Shown: one piece after another, positions 26,648 to 34,273 of the stretch | Layout: each line of letters begins with the position of its first letter | How positions within the stretch are numbered: position 1 is the first letter of the stretch | Source: a virus | Reading direction: 5' to 3' (one strand) | Virus record (IMG/VR): IMGVR_UViG_3300036770_004529 | Span: 1-34,632 of that record | DNA length: 34,632 bases | Translations under genes and position numbers: made by a program | The notes under the pieces: model-generated | What the model was told of the DNA's origin: nothing | Database searches by the model: none | The model's input: the letters and a program-made list of their open reading frames with translations, nothing else

Positions 26648-27481
26648 TTATGCTGCTTTCAAATAATCAAGAGCCTTAACAGACATGGTAGGCATAGTAA
26701 GAGTGCGAATAAACTTGGTCGCGGAAGTCTTTTGGTAAGATTCGAACTCAGTTACTGCGTTAAAGGCATCCCATCTGGTCTGACCTTCATTCGCCAACCC
26801 ATGGCCGAACTTCATCAAGATTTTCTCACGCTTCTTTTCAGTGCGGTCGCTCTCGCCCTTTTGCTTAGGGATAAGATTCTCAATAAGTTTAACCATCTCA
26901 TCGCGACTGAACTTCTTAGATTGAAGACTCTCAGCAAGAGAGGTAAAACTCCTAGCAGCATTGATACTATTAGTAATATTATCTTTGAATACTTCAACGC
27001 GATCATCAAACCTCATGTTATGTCGAAGAGACGGAAGGTCAGAGTTGCGATTTTGATCCTTTACCAGGTGAAAACTATTCATACAACTAATTCGAATAGT
27101 AGAAGGCACAATGCGATTAGAAGACTTTCCTCGGTGGTCAATAATCGTATAGAAATAACCATCAATCGGGTCTTTGTCTAGTCCAAGGTCACCAATTTCG
27201 CTTCGAATAACAAGTTGTGACCCGGTAGCGTTCTCGGTAAAGCCTGTATGCCTGATATCCCCATTGACTCGCTTACAGGCCTCGCTGATAGTATCAATCA
27301 TCTCATCGAGTTGGATGGGACGATACTTGTCAGTACAGATACCGATATGCTGCTCCGAATCATCTCTTGTTAGAGACCAAAGATTCGGAAGTTGAAGACC
27401 TGCTTTAGTAAACAAGGGTTGCTTGCTAACATTAAAGTGTGGGATTTCGTTCAGTGTATTGATGTTTTTGAATATTTTCAT
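26648..27481 (-). CDS. DUF932 / phage-plasmid-like protein, 277 aa
   Basis: MKIFKNINTLNEIPHFNVSK with CTDKYRPIQ near residue 49, VIRSEIGD, IRISCMNSFHLVK and the C-terminal GQTRWDAFNAVTEF block match the DUF932 (TIGR03299-like) family common in phages and plasmids. Function unresolved. It is followed by the inverted repeat at 26600-26644. Confidence 0.88.
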   Translation of the reverse strand: MKIFKNINTLNEIPHFNVSKQPLFTKAGLQLPNLWSLTRDDSEQHIGICTDKYRPIQLDEMIDTISEACKRVNGDIRHTGFTENATGSQLVIRSEIGDLGLDKDPIDGYFYTIIDHRGKSSNRIVPSTIRISCMNSFHLVKDQNRNSDLPSLRHNMRFDDRVEVFKDNITNSINAARSFTSLAESLQSKKFSRDEMVKLIENLIPKQKGESDRTEKKREKILMKFGHGLANEGQTRWDAFNAVTEFESYQKTSATKFIRTLTMPTMSVKALDYLKAA

Positions 27482-27493
27482 TTTGTTTCCTAT

Positions 27494-27511
27494 ATTTTAT
27501 TTGAGTTCCTT
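27494..27511 (-). promoter_or_regulatory. AAGGAAC-N5-TAAAAT promoter variant
   Basis: AAGGAAC TCAAA TAAAAT, 12 nt before ATG 27481. The upstream gene ends KELK-TAA in it. Confidence 0.7.
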
Positions 27512-27682
27512 TTGTTTATTTTTACACCGTTCAGATATAATAGCCATAGCATTAGATTCTGTCAAACCTAAATTCATTAGTTCTTTTAATATATGCTTTA
27601 TTAGCAAATACTCAACCCCTTTAAGTTTGAATTTTCTACCACTTACTGAGTCTATTACCCTTAACGACACGAAGTCAATCAT
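27497..27682 (-). CDS. small basic helical protein, 61 aa
   Basis: MIDFVSLRVIDSVSGRKFKL, then helices (YLLIKHILKELMNLGLTESN) and a lysine-rich end. ATG 27682 overlaps the upstream HhH gene by 8 nt. Not recognised. Confidence 0.6.
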   Translation of the reverse strand: MIDFVSLRVIDSVSGRKFKLKGVEYLLIKHILKELMNLGLTESNAMAIISERCKNKQKELK

Positions 27683-28238
27683 ATTCAGGCATATTTAGTT
27701 TTGAATAGTTGACTTCACCGCTTGATGTTTTATAATGATAGTAGTTGTTAATATTATTGTATAGTTCCCTTTGAACTGATTTAGTGGGCGAACTATTGCG
27801 CTTGTTGCGGTCGCTAACGAAGTTCCTTAGGTGGCACTTACAAATAAGAACATAGGGGCAAGTATTACACCCCGTAGATGCTCTTACTAAATCTGGCCGA
27901 TGACAAGTATCTTTTACCAAATCTTCATAAAAGGCGATTTTCGAATTATGAGGCAACTCACTGAATGGAGTCTTCTGCGTTAAAGAAAATCCTGATACAT
28001 ATTCAATAAGTTCTTGCAACTTCTCATTGCGAGATACTTTACGCTTTTTTTCTGGCGGCTCAATACCAAGTTTAATAAGAGTATTGCGACCAATGCCTTT
28101 TATCTTGAGCAGGTCTTTAGCGCTGTTAAACTGATATTTATCTCTATAAAGAACAATGCGATTCGCTGTTCCTTTTCCAATACCTGGCAGTTTAATAAGC
28201 GACTTGAAATCTAAACTATTAAAGTCTTTAATATTCAT
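27675..28238 (-). CDS. helix-hairpin-helix DNA-binding protein with cysteine cluster, 187 aa
   Basis: Residues 12-58 hold two HhH motifs (LIKLPGIGKGTANRIV and LLKIKGIGRNTLIKLG), as in ComEA-type DNA-binding domains. A second part has CNTCPYVLICKCHL, a likely metal site. The end is basic and tyrosine-rich. Non-specific DNA binding is expected; possible role in repair or recombination with the nearby RecB-like nuclease (28887-29600). Confidence 0.8.
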   Translation of the reverse strand: MNIKDFNSLDFKSLIKLPGIGKGTANRIVLYRDKYQFNSAKDLLKIKGIGRNTLIKLGIEPPEKKRKVSRNEKLQELIEYVSGFSLTQKTPFSELPHNSKIAFYEDLVKDTCHRPDLVRASTGCNTCPYVLICKCHLRNFVSDRNKRNSSPTKSVQRELYNNINNYYHYKTSSGEVNYSKLNMPEYD

Positions 28239-28443
28239 TCTTGAATTGAATTACGTTTATAGGTGTTCGTTTGATTGATTCATCAATACAGAGTAAAACT
28301 GCTATGATTTCTCTCAATTCTACATCATCTCTTTCAATAACACTATAGATAGTTTGCTTCTCTTTTAAGGTAAGAGAGTAATTATCCTTTGTGTAGTCAA
28401 ATATAGATTGTGAAAGATTGAAAATAAATTCATCGGATTTCAT
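28228..28443 (-). CDS. small hypothetical protein, 71 aa
   Basis: ATG at 28443 (MKSDEFIFNLSQSIFDYTKD) in a TAATG junction with the upstream gene; helical and acidic. Not recognised. Confidence 0.62.
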   Translation of the reverse strand: MKSDEFIFNLSQSIFDYTKDNYSLTLKEKQTIYSVIERDDVELREIIAVLLCIDESIKRTPINVIQFKNEY

Positions 28444-28835
28444 TATGACCAATAATCGTCATCATCAGGAATCATCAGGAGAAAGATATCATCAAGGTCA
28501 GTAAAACTTTGAGCATCAATTTTATTAGCAGCAGCAGGAGCGTCTTTAGTTAGCATTACAATGCTCTCATACGCATACTGGCCAATAATATTAGAACAAT
28601 AAGCCTTTGATTCAAATACTTTGTTAAAATTAAAATTAGTTGACAATTCCTCTGCGTAAACTTCGCAGATATAATTTAGTATATGCTTATATTTTGTAGC
28701 CTGGGTCGGTGAAAGGTCCTTCAAGAGACGCTTCTTACAATTAGCCCCAGGAGACCATTTGATAGATTCGATAAACTGCCAAAACTGGAGCCTCTCATTC
28801 GGGTCGAGCATTTCAATACGTTCGATCAATTTCAT
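28443..28835 (-). CDS. hypothetical protein, 130 aa
   Basis: MKLIERIEMLDPNERLQFWQ; basic helical first half (LSPTQATKYKHILNYI) and acidic C-terminal end (MIPDDDDYWS). The promoter with a 35-nt A-rich leader is at 28871-28888. Not recognised. Confidence 0.66.
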   Translation of the reverse strand: MKLIERIEMLDPNERLQFWQFIESIKWSPGANCKKRLLKDLSPTQATKYKHILNYICEVYAEELSTNFNFNKVFESKAYCSNIIGQYAYESIVMLTKDAPAAANKIDAQSFTDLDDIFLLMIPDDDDYWS

Positions 28836-28870
28836 TTATTTGTTTTTTCGTTTTTCATTTTTGTTTTTTT

Positions 28871-28888
28871 ATTATACAAAAGTTCCTT
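28871..28888 (-). promoter_or_regulatory. AAGGAAC-N5-TATAAT promoter
   Basis: AAGGAAC TTTTG TATAAT, 35 nt before ATG 28835. Confidence 0.8.
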
Positions 28889-29600
28889 ATTCAAAATAAT
28901 TATTTATTTTTTGTTGTTCTAATATTTCTAAAATATCTCTTTTAAGATACGGCAAATAATATTCTTTTACTTCGGCAGAAGCACTCGGGTCGCTATTGAA
29001 ATATATTATTTTAAGTTCTACGCATTTCTTGCCAGTAAGTTGCTCCTTCATATAAGCATACATGCTCAACTGTAAGCAATAGTTGCTATATTCACAGTTT
29101 GGTAAATGGTCTACAGGAGATAATAAAAACGTATCACTCTTAAAACTATTTGTAAATCTAAACTTTTTATTTGTCTTGAGGTCCCATATCTTAAAATGGT
29201 CTTTATTTTCAAATATAATATCTGCGGTCCCAGCAACCTTATGGATATCATTATACATCCTCTCTTCTGCTATAACATTATAATGAGAATGCTCTTTAAG
29301 TTGACTCTTAAAGTAATCAATGAGTATGCTATAGTCTTTATTGTCTTCTCCGGTCTTTAAGAATGTTTCTAAGATAGCATGGATAGCAGTCCCTCTTGTT
29401 GTAGATATTCTATTTAAATCCTCCCAGTGCTTTTTAACATCTTCAACGAGAAGACCTTCCTTAGCGGCAAAACGAGCGGCTTGCTCGTCAACATTAAACT
29501 TAGGCTTATATTTGCCAAGAAGGGTTGTTACTGATATATAATCCTCGCCTGTTTGAGTATTAGTATATCTATGATTTTTCTCATCAAAAACTATAGCCAT
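28887..29600 (-). CDS. RecB/Cas4-like PD-(D/E)XK exonuclease, 237 aa
   Basis: Motifs in order: RGTAIHAILE near residue 68, VAGTADIIFE near 120, FKIWDLKTNKK (D-x-K catalytic centre) near 136 and CLQLSMYAYM (QhxxY) near 180. This is the layout of phage RecB-type nucleases that act on DNA ends. An iron-sulfur cysteine set is not seen. Last non-virion gene before the late module. Confidence 0.85.
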   Translation of the reverse strand: MAIVFDEKNHRYTNTQTGEDYISVTTLLGKYKPKFNVDEQAARFAAKEGLLVEDVKKHWEDLNRISTTRGTAIHAILETFLKTGEDNKDYSILIDYFKSQLKEHSHYNVIAEERMYNDIHKVAGTADIIFENKDHFKIWDLKTNKKFRFTNSFKSDTFLLSPVDHLPNCEYSNYCLQLSMYAYMKEQLTGKKCVELKIIYFNSDPSASAEVKEYYLPYLKRDILEILEQQKINNYFE

Positions 29601-29636
29601 ATATAACTATATTCTACTTTAAAACAAAATCAACTA

Positions 29637-30425
29637 CTAATCGTATCCGCCGTAGGGAGAAGTATCATTTACATCCATATCGAATATTTCAGTTTTACTG
29701 TAAGTATCAATATCAAATGTGTATGATTTATTTTCTGTCTTAGGAGTATCCCCTCCCGAAAGTCTGCCAGAGAAGGCATTATCATAGATAAGATTATTAG
29801 CACCCTCAGCCGATAGGCCAGGCTGATAAGAGAACTCAAATCGTCTCGCTCTTATTCTCCAAACGTAATGACCGCCTAATGGGTTTATCTTGCCCATATC
29901 AGACTCCATACGCTCTGTTATAATGAACTGTTTGCCTGAGCGCCCATTAGGTCTTGTATTGCCATACTCTTCAAGTTCGAATACATCATCTGCTTTAGGT
30001 TCAATATATTGACCCTTTGTGCTGTGTATAGAATCGCCAGCAAAGGCTTCAGCAAAAGAAGATATGTGAACATAAGCAGTTACGTTATCATCTGCTCTCA
30101 AGCCAAACTTAGAAAACTGTATAGCGTCTTCTTCAAGTTCGATATACATCAATATAGTCTTAGGGGTATGGTAAACTGCTTGAGGCTGCTCGCCGTATAT
30201 AGCATCCGCTCCTGACAGTGTTGTGGTGTTTACATAATAAAGCACCGGTATGCCATATAGATTGATTGCGTCTTTTATTATTTCAGAGATAGTTCCTGAG
30301 TCAGGATTACAAGCCTTATTTGAAAACCTTGTAGTACAATCATCATTGCCGTTCTGTGCCCCTGTAAAGAAGCAGCTATCGCTGGTTTGAGACAGTTGAT
30401 AATAGTTGCCGCAAGAATCACTCAT
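29637..30425 (-). CDS. neck protein, T4 gp14-like, 262 aa
   Basis: LYGIPVLYYVNTTTLSGADAIYGEQPQ, then ILMYIELEEDAIQFSKFGLR and VYVHISSFAEAF-like (NVTAYVHISSFAEAF). The order of a strand of the Y(G)I.V.Y sort, a .FGE.P motif and FSKFGL is that of gp14-type head-tail neck proteins of T4-like phages. A short cysteine-rich N-terminus is unusual. Overlaps the upstream gene by 8 nt. Confidence 0.6.
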   Translation of the reverse strand: MSDSCGNYYQLSQTSDSCFFTGAQNGNDDCTTRFSNKACNPDSGTISEIIKDAINLYGIPVLYYVNTTTLSGADAIYGEQPQAVYHTPKTILMYIELEEDAIQFSKFGLRADDNVTAYVHISSFAEAFAGDSIHSTKGQYIEPKADDVFELEEYGNTRPNGRSGKQFIITERMESDMGKINPLGGHYVWRIRARRFEFSYQPGLSAEGANNLIYDNAFSGRLSGGDTPKTENKSYTFDIDTYSKTEIFDMDVNDTSPYGGYD

Positions 30426-30774
30426 TTTTTATTAAAATAAAACATTGACGCTGGGGTTCAAACCTAATAGTTATAGGCATATTGGACAGTTTCTTAGGAT
30501 GCTCTCTATCTAAATCTGTTATGCCGTACATCGAGCATATTTGTTTTACGTCAGCGTCAGAGAGCATCTCCATAGTCTTAACGCCGGTTCTTAAATGCTC
30601 TACCTTTGGATGACAACTCGCGTCGTGTTGCCGACTCTTTGCTATACCTTTTATATCTGATATACCTTCACCTGCGCGAAGGTCGCCCGCGGTATTAAAC
30701 GGGCTATGTAATGGAGACATTTCTCTCTGCGCTGTGGAGAGTTTAGAGCCAAAGTATTCTAAGAAAGTCATCAC
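30418..30774 (-). CDS. hypothetical late protein, 118 aa
   Basis: GTG start at 30774 lies exactly 5 nt after CCTAAATA; an ATG follows at 30771. The middle part has HDASCHPKVEHLRTGVKTME and LSDADVKQICSMYGITDLD. Unknown virion or assembly protein by position. Confidence 0.6.
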   Translation of the reverse strand: MMTFLEYFGSKLSTAQREMSPLHSPFNTAGDLRAGEGISDIKGIAKSRQHDASCHPKVEHLRTGVKTMEMLSDADVKQICSMYGITDLDREHPKKLSNMPITIRFEPQRQCFILIKNE

Positions 30775-30779
30775 ACTAT

Positions 30780-30787
30780 TATTTAGG
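30780..30787 (-). promoter_or_regulatory. late promoter variant CCTAAATA
   Basis: 5 nt before GTG 30774, directly after the terminator at 30800-30830. Confidence 0.6.
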
Positions 30788-30799
30788 AGGGAATATAAA

Positions 30800-30830
30800 A
30801 AAAGGCCGGGTCTATTAAACCCGACCTTTT
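30800..30830 (-). terminator. Rho-independent terminator
   Basis: AAAAGGTCGGGT stem with its complement (one G.T) and a U-run on the minus transcript. Ends 30851-31648. Confidence 0.88.
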
Positions 30831-30850
30831 ATTAGGTTTTTGTGTTTATA

Positions 30851-31648
30851 TTAGTTACCAAATGCGTGAGAGCCAGGAGTTCCGGGGCGTCTTGCTTTGA
30901 CTTTCATGTTACCATGGTCGGATTTACCGCCATGACCTTTCTTAGGATTAACGAGAGCGTGTCCGTAATCCCCGTCTTCGCCAACTTCATCGGTGTAGCT
31001 ACCATCACCGCCGCCAGAACTAGTCGGAAGATTGCCAACTTTTTGGCTACCTCTACTGGTAAGTTTGGAGACACCATCGGGGGCTTTTTGGAACTCAACC
31101 CCTTCAGGGAAAGGCGATTTCATGCCTTCATCTTCTCCCATATCTTCTCCCATATCTTCTCCCATATCTTCTCCCATATCTTCTCCACTGCCGAGCATTC
31201 CCTCGAGCGCGTCGTAGAGTTGTTGGGCAATATCGCGAGGCAAAGTGAGGGTAACTTCATCGCCTTCGTCGCCCGTATCAGCGCCTTCAGCATCAAAGTC
31301 TTCGCCAGTCTCAAGACCGAGAGCGGCGTTGTCATCTTCCATTACTTCTTCATAGAGCCTATCAAATAAGTTATTTCTCATACTGGTATTTATGCTTTCT
31401 TTTGCTATTTTCTTGATTTTTTTATCATTTTTTCGCTGAGGCTCCTCTGTAGGCTTCTCAACGCCTTTCACCATATGAGGGCCTTTTTCTTTCTTGCCTA
31501 AGCCGGTAAAACTTCCTTTTGCGTTCTTTTTATGTTTGCCGCCTTTTGCGCCTGGAAGATTCTGGTCTCCAGGGCCTTTCTTTTTGGCTTCAGTTAAAAA
31601 AGTGGTTTGAAATGCCTCGTAAATGCCAGCGATATCGTTGTGGTTCAT
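30851..31648 (-). CDS. acidic low-complexity late protein with two possible starts, 265 aa
   Basis: ATG 31648 (MNHNDIAGIYEAFQTTFLTE) gives the long form: a basic lysine/glycine-rich first third (GPGDQNLPGAKGGKHKKN), then an acidic part with GEDM repeats and a basic glycine-rich end. A second ATG at 31381 (MRNNLFDRLYEEVMEDDNAA) begins a 176-aa short form. Each ATG has CATAAATA exactly 5 nt upstream, so two nested late products are likely. A scaffold or core role is only a guess. Confidence 0.65.
   Translation of the reverse strand: MNHNDIAGIYEAFQTTFLTEAKKKGPGDQNLPGAKGGKHKKNAKGSFTGLGKKEKGPHMVKGVEKPTEEPQRKNDKKIKKIAKESINTSMRNNLFDRLYEEVMEDDNAALGLETGEDFDAEGADTGDEGDEVTLTLPRDIAQQLYDALEGMLGSGEDMGEDMGEDMGEDMGEDEGMKSPFPEGVEFQKAPDGVSKLTSRGSQKVGNLPTSSGGGDGSYTDEVGEDGDYGHALVNPKKGHGGKSDHGNMKVKARRPGTPGSHAFGN
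31131..31187. repeat. 12-bp tandem repeat coding for GEDM
   Basis: Four perfect copies of TCTTCTCCCATA on the plus strand plus a partial fifth, encoding GEDMGEDM on the minus strand. Divisible by three, so copy number can vary without frameshift. Confidence 0.88.
31387..31394 (-). promoter_or_regulatory. internal T4-type late promoter CATAAATA
   Basis: Ends 5 nt before the internal ATG at 31381. Confidence 0.65.
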
Positions 31649-31653
31649 ATTTT

Positions 31654-31661
31654 TATTTATG
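31654..31661 (-). promoter_or_regulatory. T4-type late promoter CATAAATA
   Basis: Ends 5 nt before ATG 31648. Confidence 0.7.
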
Positions 31662-31699
31662 ATAGTTAAGCGATTTTCCAATAAAAAATAAAAAAACAC

Positions 31700-31707
31700 C
31701 ATAAATA
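31700..31707 (+). promoter_or_regulatory. T4-type late promoter CATAAATA
   Basis: Ends 5 nt before ATG 31713; diverges from the promoter at 31654-31661. Confidence 0.7.
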
Positions 31708-31712
31708 ATAGC

Positions 31713-32087
31713 ATGGCAACATTTACAAACAACTCTCTTAACGTTACTCTTCCCGAACCGGATTTACTTTTAACTGAACTTTCAACTCACGTGGATTTTG
31801 TCAGCGCTGGGACTGTTGAAGGTAAAAACGTCCTCGGGGTAGCTTTCAATAAACTAGATACTCTCGTCGGAACAATGGTAGCTCTAAGTGCTTCGACTGG
31901 TGTAAAGTTCCGCGTTGACCGGGCCTATAATAACCAACAAATGGGCGTTATACTTCAAGATAGAAGTGTATGCTTATTTACTGCTCTTACTGCCTTTGGT
32001 GAAACAACTCGTCAAAACCTCACTGCGAGTTCTTTCGACCACAGTTATGAAGAACTTCGCCGACTTAAAACGCTTGGCTACATTTGA
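31713..32087 (+). CDS. hypothetical late protein, 124 aa
   Basis: MATFTNNSLNVTLPEPDLLL; beta-rich and not very charged, with VILQDRSVCLFTALTAFGET and a helical end. First plus-strand gene of the window. It converges with terminase, the two 3' ends overlapping by 10 nt with no terminator visible. Probably a virion component by timing. Confidence 0.68.
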   Translation: MATFTNNSLNVTLPEPDLLLTELSTHVDFVSAGTVEGKNVLGVAFNKLDTLVGTMVALSASTGVKFRVDRAYNNQQMGVILQDRSVCLFTALTAFGETTRQNLTASSFDHSYEELRRLKTLGYI

Positions 32088-34195
32088 GTCTGAAAAAGCG
32101 ACCAACCCATAGATTCGAGGTCTCCCATATCGGTATCCTCGATACTATTATTGAAGACAACGGGCATTCCAATATGCTCGTTGTTTTTGTCTGATAAGGT
32201 ATATATCGAGTTAGGGTTGGAGAAATACTTTAGGCCATATTCCAATGGCTTTATAACTCTCGGCTTGCCATTCAAATCACTCTCTACTACTTCAAAGTAT
32301 TTGAGAACTATATCATTATGGAGCACCATGAGGGCCCATGACATAGACATAACTCTATCATCATGATGACCTGACTCAGCAGCCCAACTCTTATTAGGCT
32401 TCCTGACAAAATGCTTAAACTCATTTAAGCAATCCTTACTATATATTCTCAATGAATCTAAATCATTCATCCAATATCTCATATTGGTAATAGCCTGATA
32501 CTTTGTATTGGTATGCGAAATCATTCCGAGTTGCTCTCTCGCTCTATTTGCTTTGCCTGCGCCATATGATACTATATTTTCATAGTGCTCCTCATTAACC
32601 AGTTTGTCTATAATCTGCGCTCCCGGGCCATTTCTCTCTATGAGTGCTAAGGGATTACCATAATGCGCAAGTACTTCTTTTACTTTGGTTATAAAGTTAT
32701 AGGGAGATATATCATTAGCGGCATATTCGGCTACTTGCTCGATACATTGTAGGTCAGTAATATCAAGAACTTGAATGACAGAAAAGTCCTGACCTATACC
32801 TTCAGCGATATCAATACCTGCTACATAGACGCGCTCAGGGTCTGGAGACTTATAAACCTTATATACCCCGTCATCAAGAACTAAATCTGGATCGCATAAA
32901 CGCATCTTAAACTGCTCAAACTGCTCATAGTTAATAGCGGATTGACCGGCAGAATGGAATTCAAGTTCAAATTCTTGAGCCCATAAGTCTTCACTCTCAA
33001 GAGACGCTTTTGTGATTCTCGCCCACTCAGCATCTCTACCAGGTATTTCTGACCAATGTATTCTCAATGGCGCCCATCCATTCTCTCCTTTTTCCGCCCC
33101 AGACCATAACTGATAGAATAAGTTATCAGTACCGTTAGGGGTTGATGCTATAAGAATCTTAGACTTCTTGGACGCAGAAATAATAGGATAAACCGCGGCC
33201 CAGAACTCTTTCATGAGGTGGGTATTATGGTTTGAAATATTATTGCCATAAAATGTCTGACAATCCTCTACGTCTACAACATCAAATAGCGGGCAGTCCG
33301 GTATTTCGGCAATACTCTCAGCAATAACAAACTTGTGCTCGTTGGTTTCGAAATCGTAGGATTTTATTTTTTTGCCTATACTGTCTTTTGCATATGTAAA
33401 CTCTCCTGAACTCTCCTCGAATTCATGCTCAGGAGATACTATTATTGAATCTCCACTTGTAAAGGTCACTGCGATGGCCCTTCTCGGGGAATATTTTTTA
33501 ATTCCCTTAAATTTCTTCCAGCCAGCGCTAGTAAGTATTTCCCAGTTGTCTACATATTCTGTTAGGAACATTTGAGCAGCAACTTCAATAGACATTTTTT
33601 TAACTTCCCCGGTTACATTATTCCGTAAAATAATCTCTGTATCTCCCCCAACACATTCAATGTGCGCTAACTCATCAAGTATTAGCAGGTCGCAAGAACT
33701 ACCCCGACCAGCAGAACTTGTAGTAGTTGTAATACCTATCCGAGAACCGTTCTCAAACTCAGCAGATGTTTTGCCATACTCCTTTACAGCAGGCTTTAGC
33801 CAGTTAGGAAGTTCTTCATATGCTAATCGAATACGTCTAAAGATTTCTATGGCAGTAGCCTCTTTGTTAGCGACAAGTAGTATTCTTTGGTCTTGCTTAA
33901 AGCAAGCAATCCAGAGAGCAAAAATGGTCATTAGAGTAGATTTACCTACCTGTCTGGAAGCGCATGTTATTGTAAATCTATTTGCTTCAAAGAGCCTTAG
34001 TGCCTTTTTTTGACACTCATGTAGTTTTATCTTGCGTCTACCCTCCCCAGGCTCAATAATAAAGAAGAAGTTCTCAGCAAAGTATACTATATTCTTACTG
34101 GCCTTTTTTAGAGCAGCGATTTGCTCTGGGGTATACTCGAACTTTGCCCCGCGCCTCGGAAGGTTGGGGTTGTTCATGTAGAACTGATCTTCCAT
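32078..34195 (-). CDS. terL: terminase large subunit with in-frame intein, 705 aa (561 after splicing)
   Basis: T4 gp17-like DNA-packaging motor. ATPase part: Walker A SRQVGKST near residues 80-87 and Walker B LLILDELAHIE at 170-180. Nuclease part: DIAEGIGQDFS, IERNGPGAQI and HHDDRVMSMSWAL provide acidic metal ligands. Residues 181-324 are an intein that must leave for the ATPase to form, because it follows directly on the Walker B strand. Its TGTAAATA late promoter is 6 nt before ATG. No small terminase is seen next to it. Confidence 0.93.
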   Translation of the reverse strand: MEDQFYMNNPNLPRRGAKFEYTPEQIAALKKASKNIVYFAENFFFIIEPGEGRRKIKLHECQKKALRLFEANRFTITCASRQVGKSTLMTIFALWIACFKQDQRILLVANKEATAIEIFRRIRLAYEELPNWLKPAVKEYGKTSAEFENGSRIGITTTTSSAGRGSSCDLLILDELAHIECVGGDTEIILRNNVTGEVKKMSIEVAAQMFLTEYVDNWEILTSAGWKKFKGIKKYSPRRAIAVTFTSGDSIIVSPEHEFEESSGEFTYAKDSIGKKIKSYDFETNEHKFVIAESIAEIPDCPLFDVVDVEDCQTFYGNNISNHNTHLMKEFWAAVYPIISASKKSKILIASTPNGTDNLFYQLWSGAEKGENGWAPLRIHWSEIPGRDAEWARITKASLESEDLWAQEFELEFHSAGQSAINYEQFEQFKMRLCDPDLVLDDGVYKVYKSPDPERVYVAGIDIAEGIGQDFSVIQVLDITDLQCIEQVAEYAANDISPYNFITKVKEVLAHYGNPLALIERNGPGAQIIDKLVNEEHYENIVSYGAGKANRAREQLGMISHTNTKYQAITNMRYWMNDLDSLRIYSKDCLNEFKHFVRKPNKSWAAESGHHDDRVMSMSWALMVLHNDIVLKYFEVVESDLNGKPRVIKPLEYGLKYFSNPNSIYTLSDKNNEHIGMPVVFNNSIEDTDMGDLESMGWSLFQTQM
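33224..33655 (-). mobile_element. mini-intein in TerL (144 aa)
   Basis: Starts at Cys181 (CVGGDTEIIL, block A), has GDSIIVSPEHEF (block B with His), DVVDVEDCQTFYGNNI (block F)and ends ISNHN, followed by Thr. There is no endonuclease domain. Removal restores LDELAHIE-THLMKEFW, matching gp17-type terminases. Confidence 0.92.
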
Positions 34196-34201
34196 ATTTT
34201 T

Positions 34202-34209
34202 TATTTACA
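34202..34209 (-). promoter_or_regulatory. late promoter TGTAAATA
   Basis: 6 nt before ATG 34195 of terL. Confidence 0.65.
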
Positions 34210-34260
34210 CTCTATCCTGCAAGAATTTATATGTTTCATAGAACGTCTCCATATTTTACA

Positions 34261-34268
34261 AATAAATA
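34261..34268 (+). promoter_or_regulatory. T4-type late promoter AATAAATA
   Basis: Ends 5 nt before ATG 34274. Confidence 0.7.
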
Positions 34269-34273
34269 TATTT

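Noticed and set aside
26732-27181. Plus-strand ORF of 149 codons
   Set aside because: Lies wholly opposite the DUF932 gene, whose family motifs are clear.
356-28888. AAGGAAC read as a Shine-Dalgarno for the following gene
   Set aside because: In the N6 class the AAGGA lies about 19 nt from ATG, too far, and copies precede tRNA genes. Only at 10675-10681, where it is 8 nt from ATG with no TATAAT, could it act so.
356-28888. Sigma-54 promoter (similar spacing to TGGCAC-N5-TTGC)
   Set aside because: The downstream box is TATAAT with no conserved GC, and no GG-N10-GC spacing with the right bases. The similarity is in geometry only.
30842-31369. Plus-strand ORF of 175 codons with repeated SHIF
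   Set aside because: It is the reverse reading of the GEDM tandem repeat in the minus-strand late gene, which has promoters and a terminator.
34215-34262. 15-codon minus-strand ORF starting METFYETYKF before terL, as a small terminase
   Set aside because: Far too short for a small terminase and it ends inside the terL late promoter.
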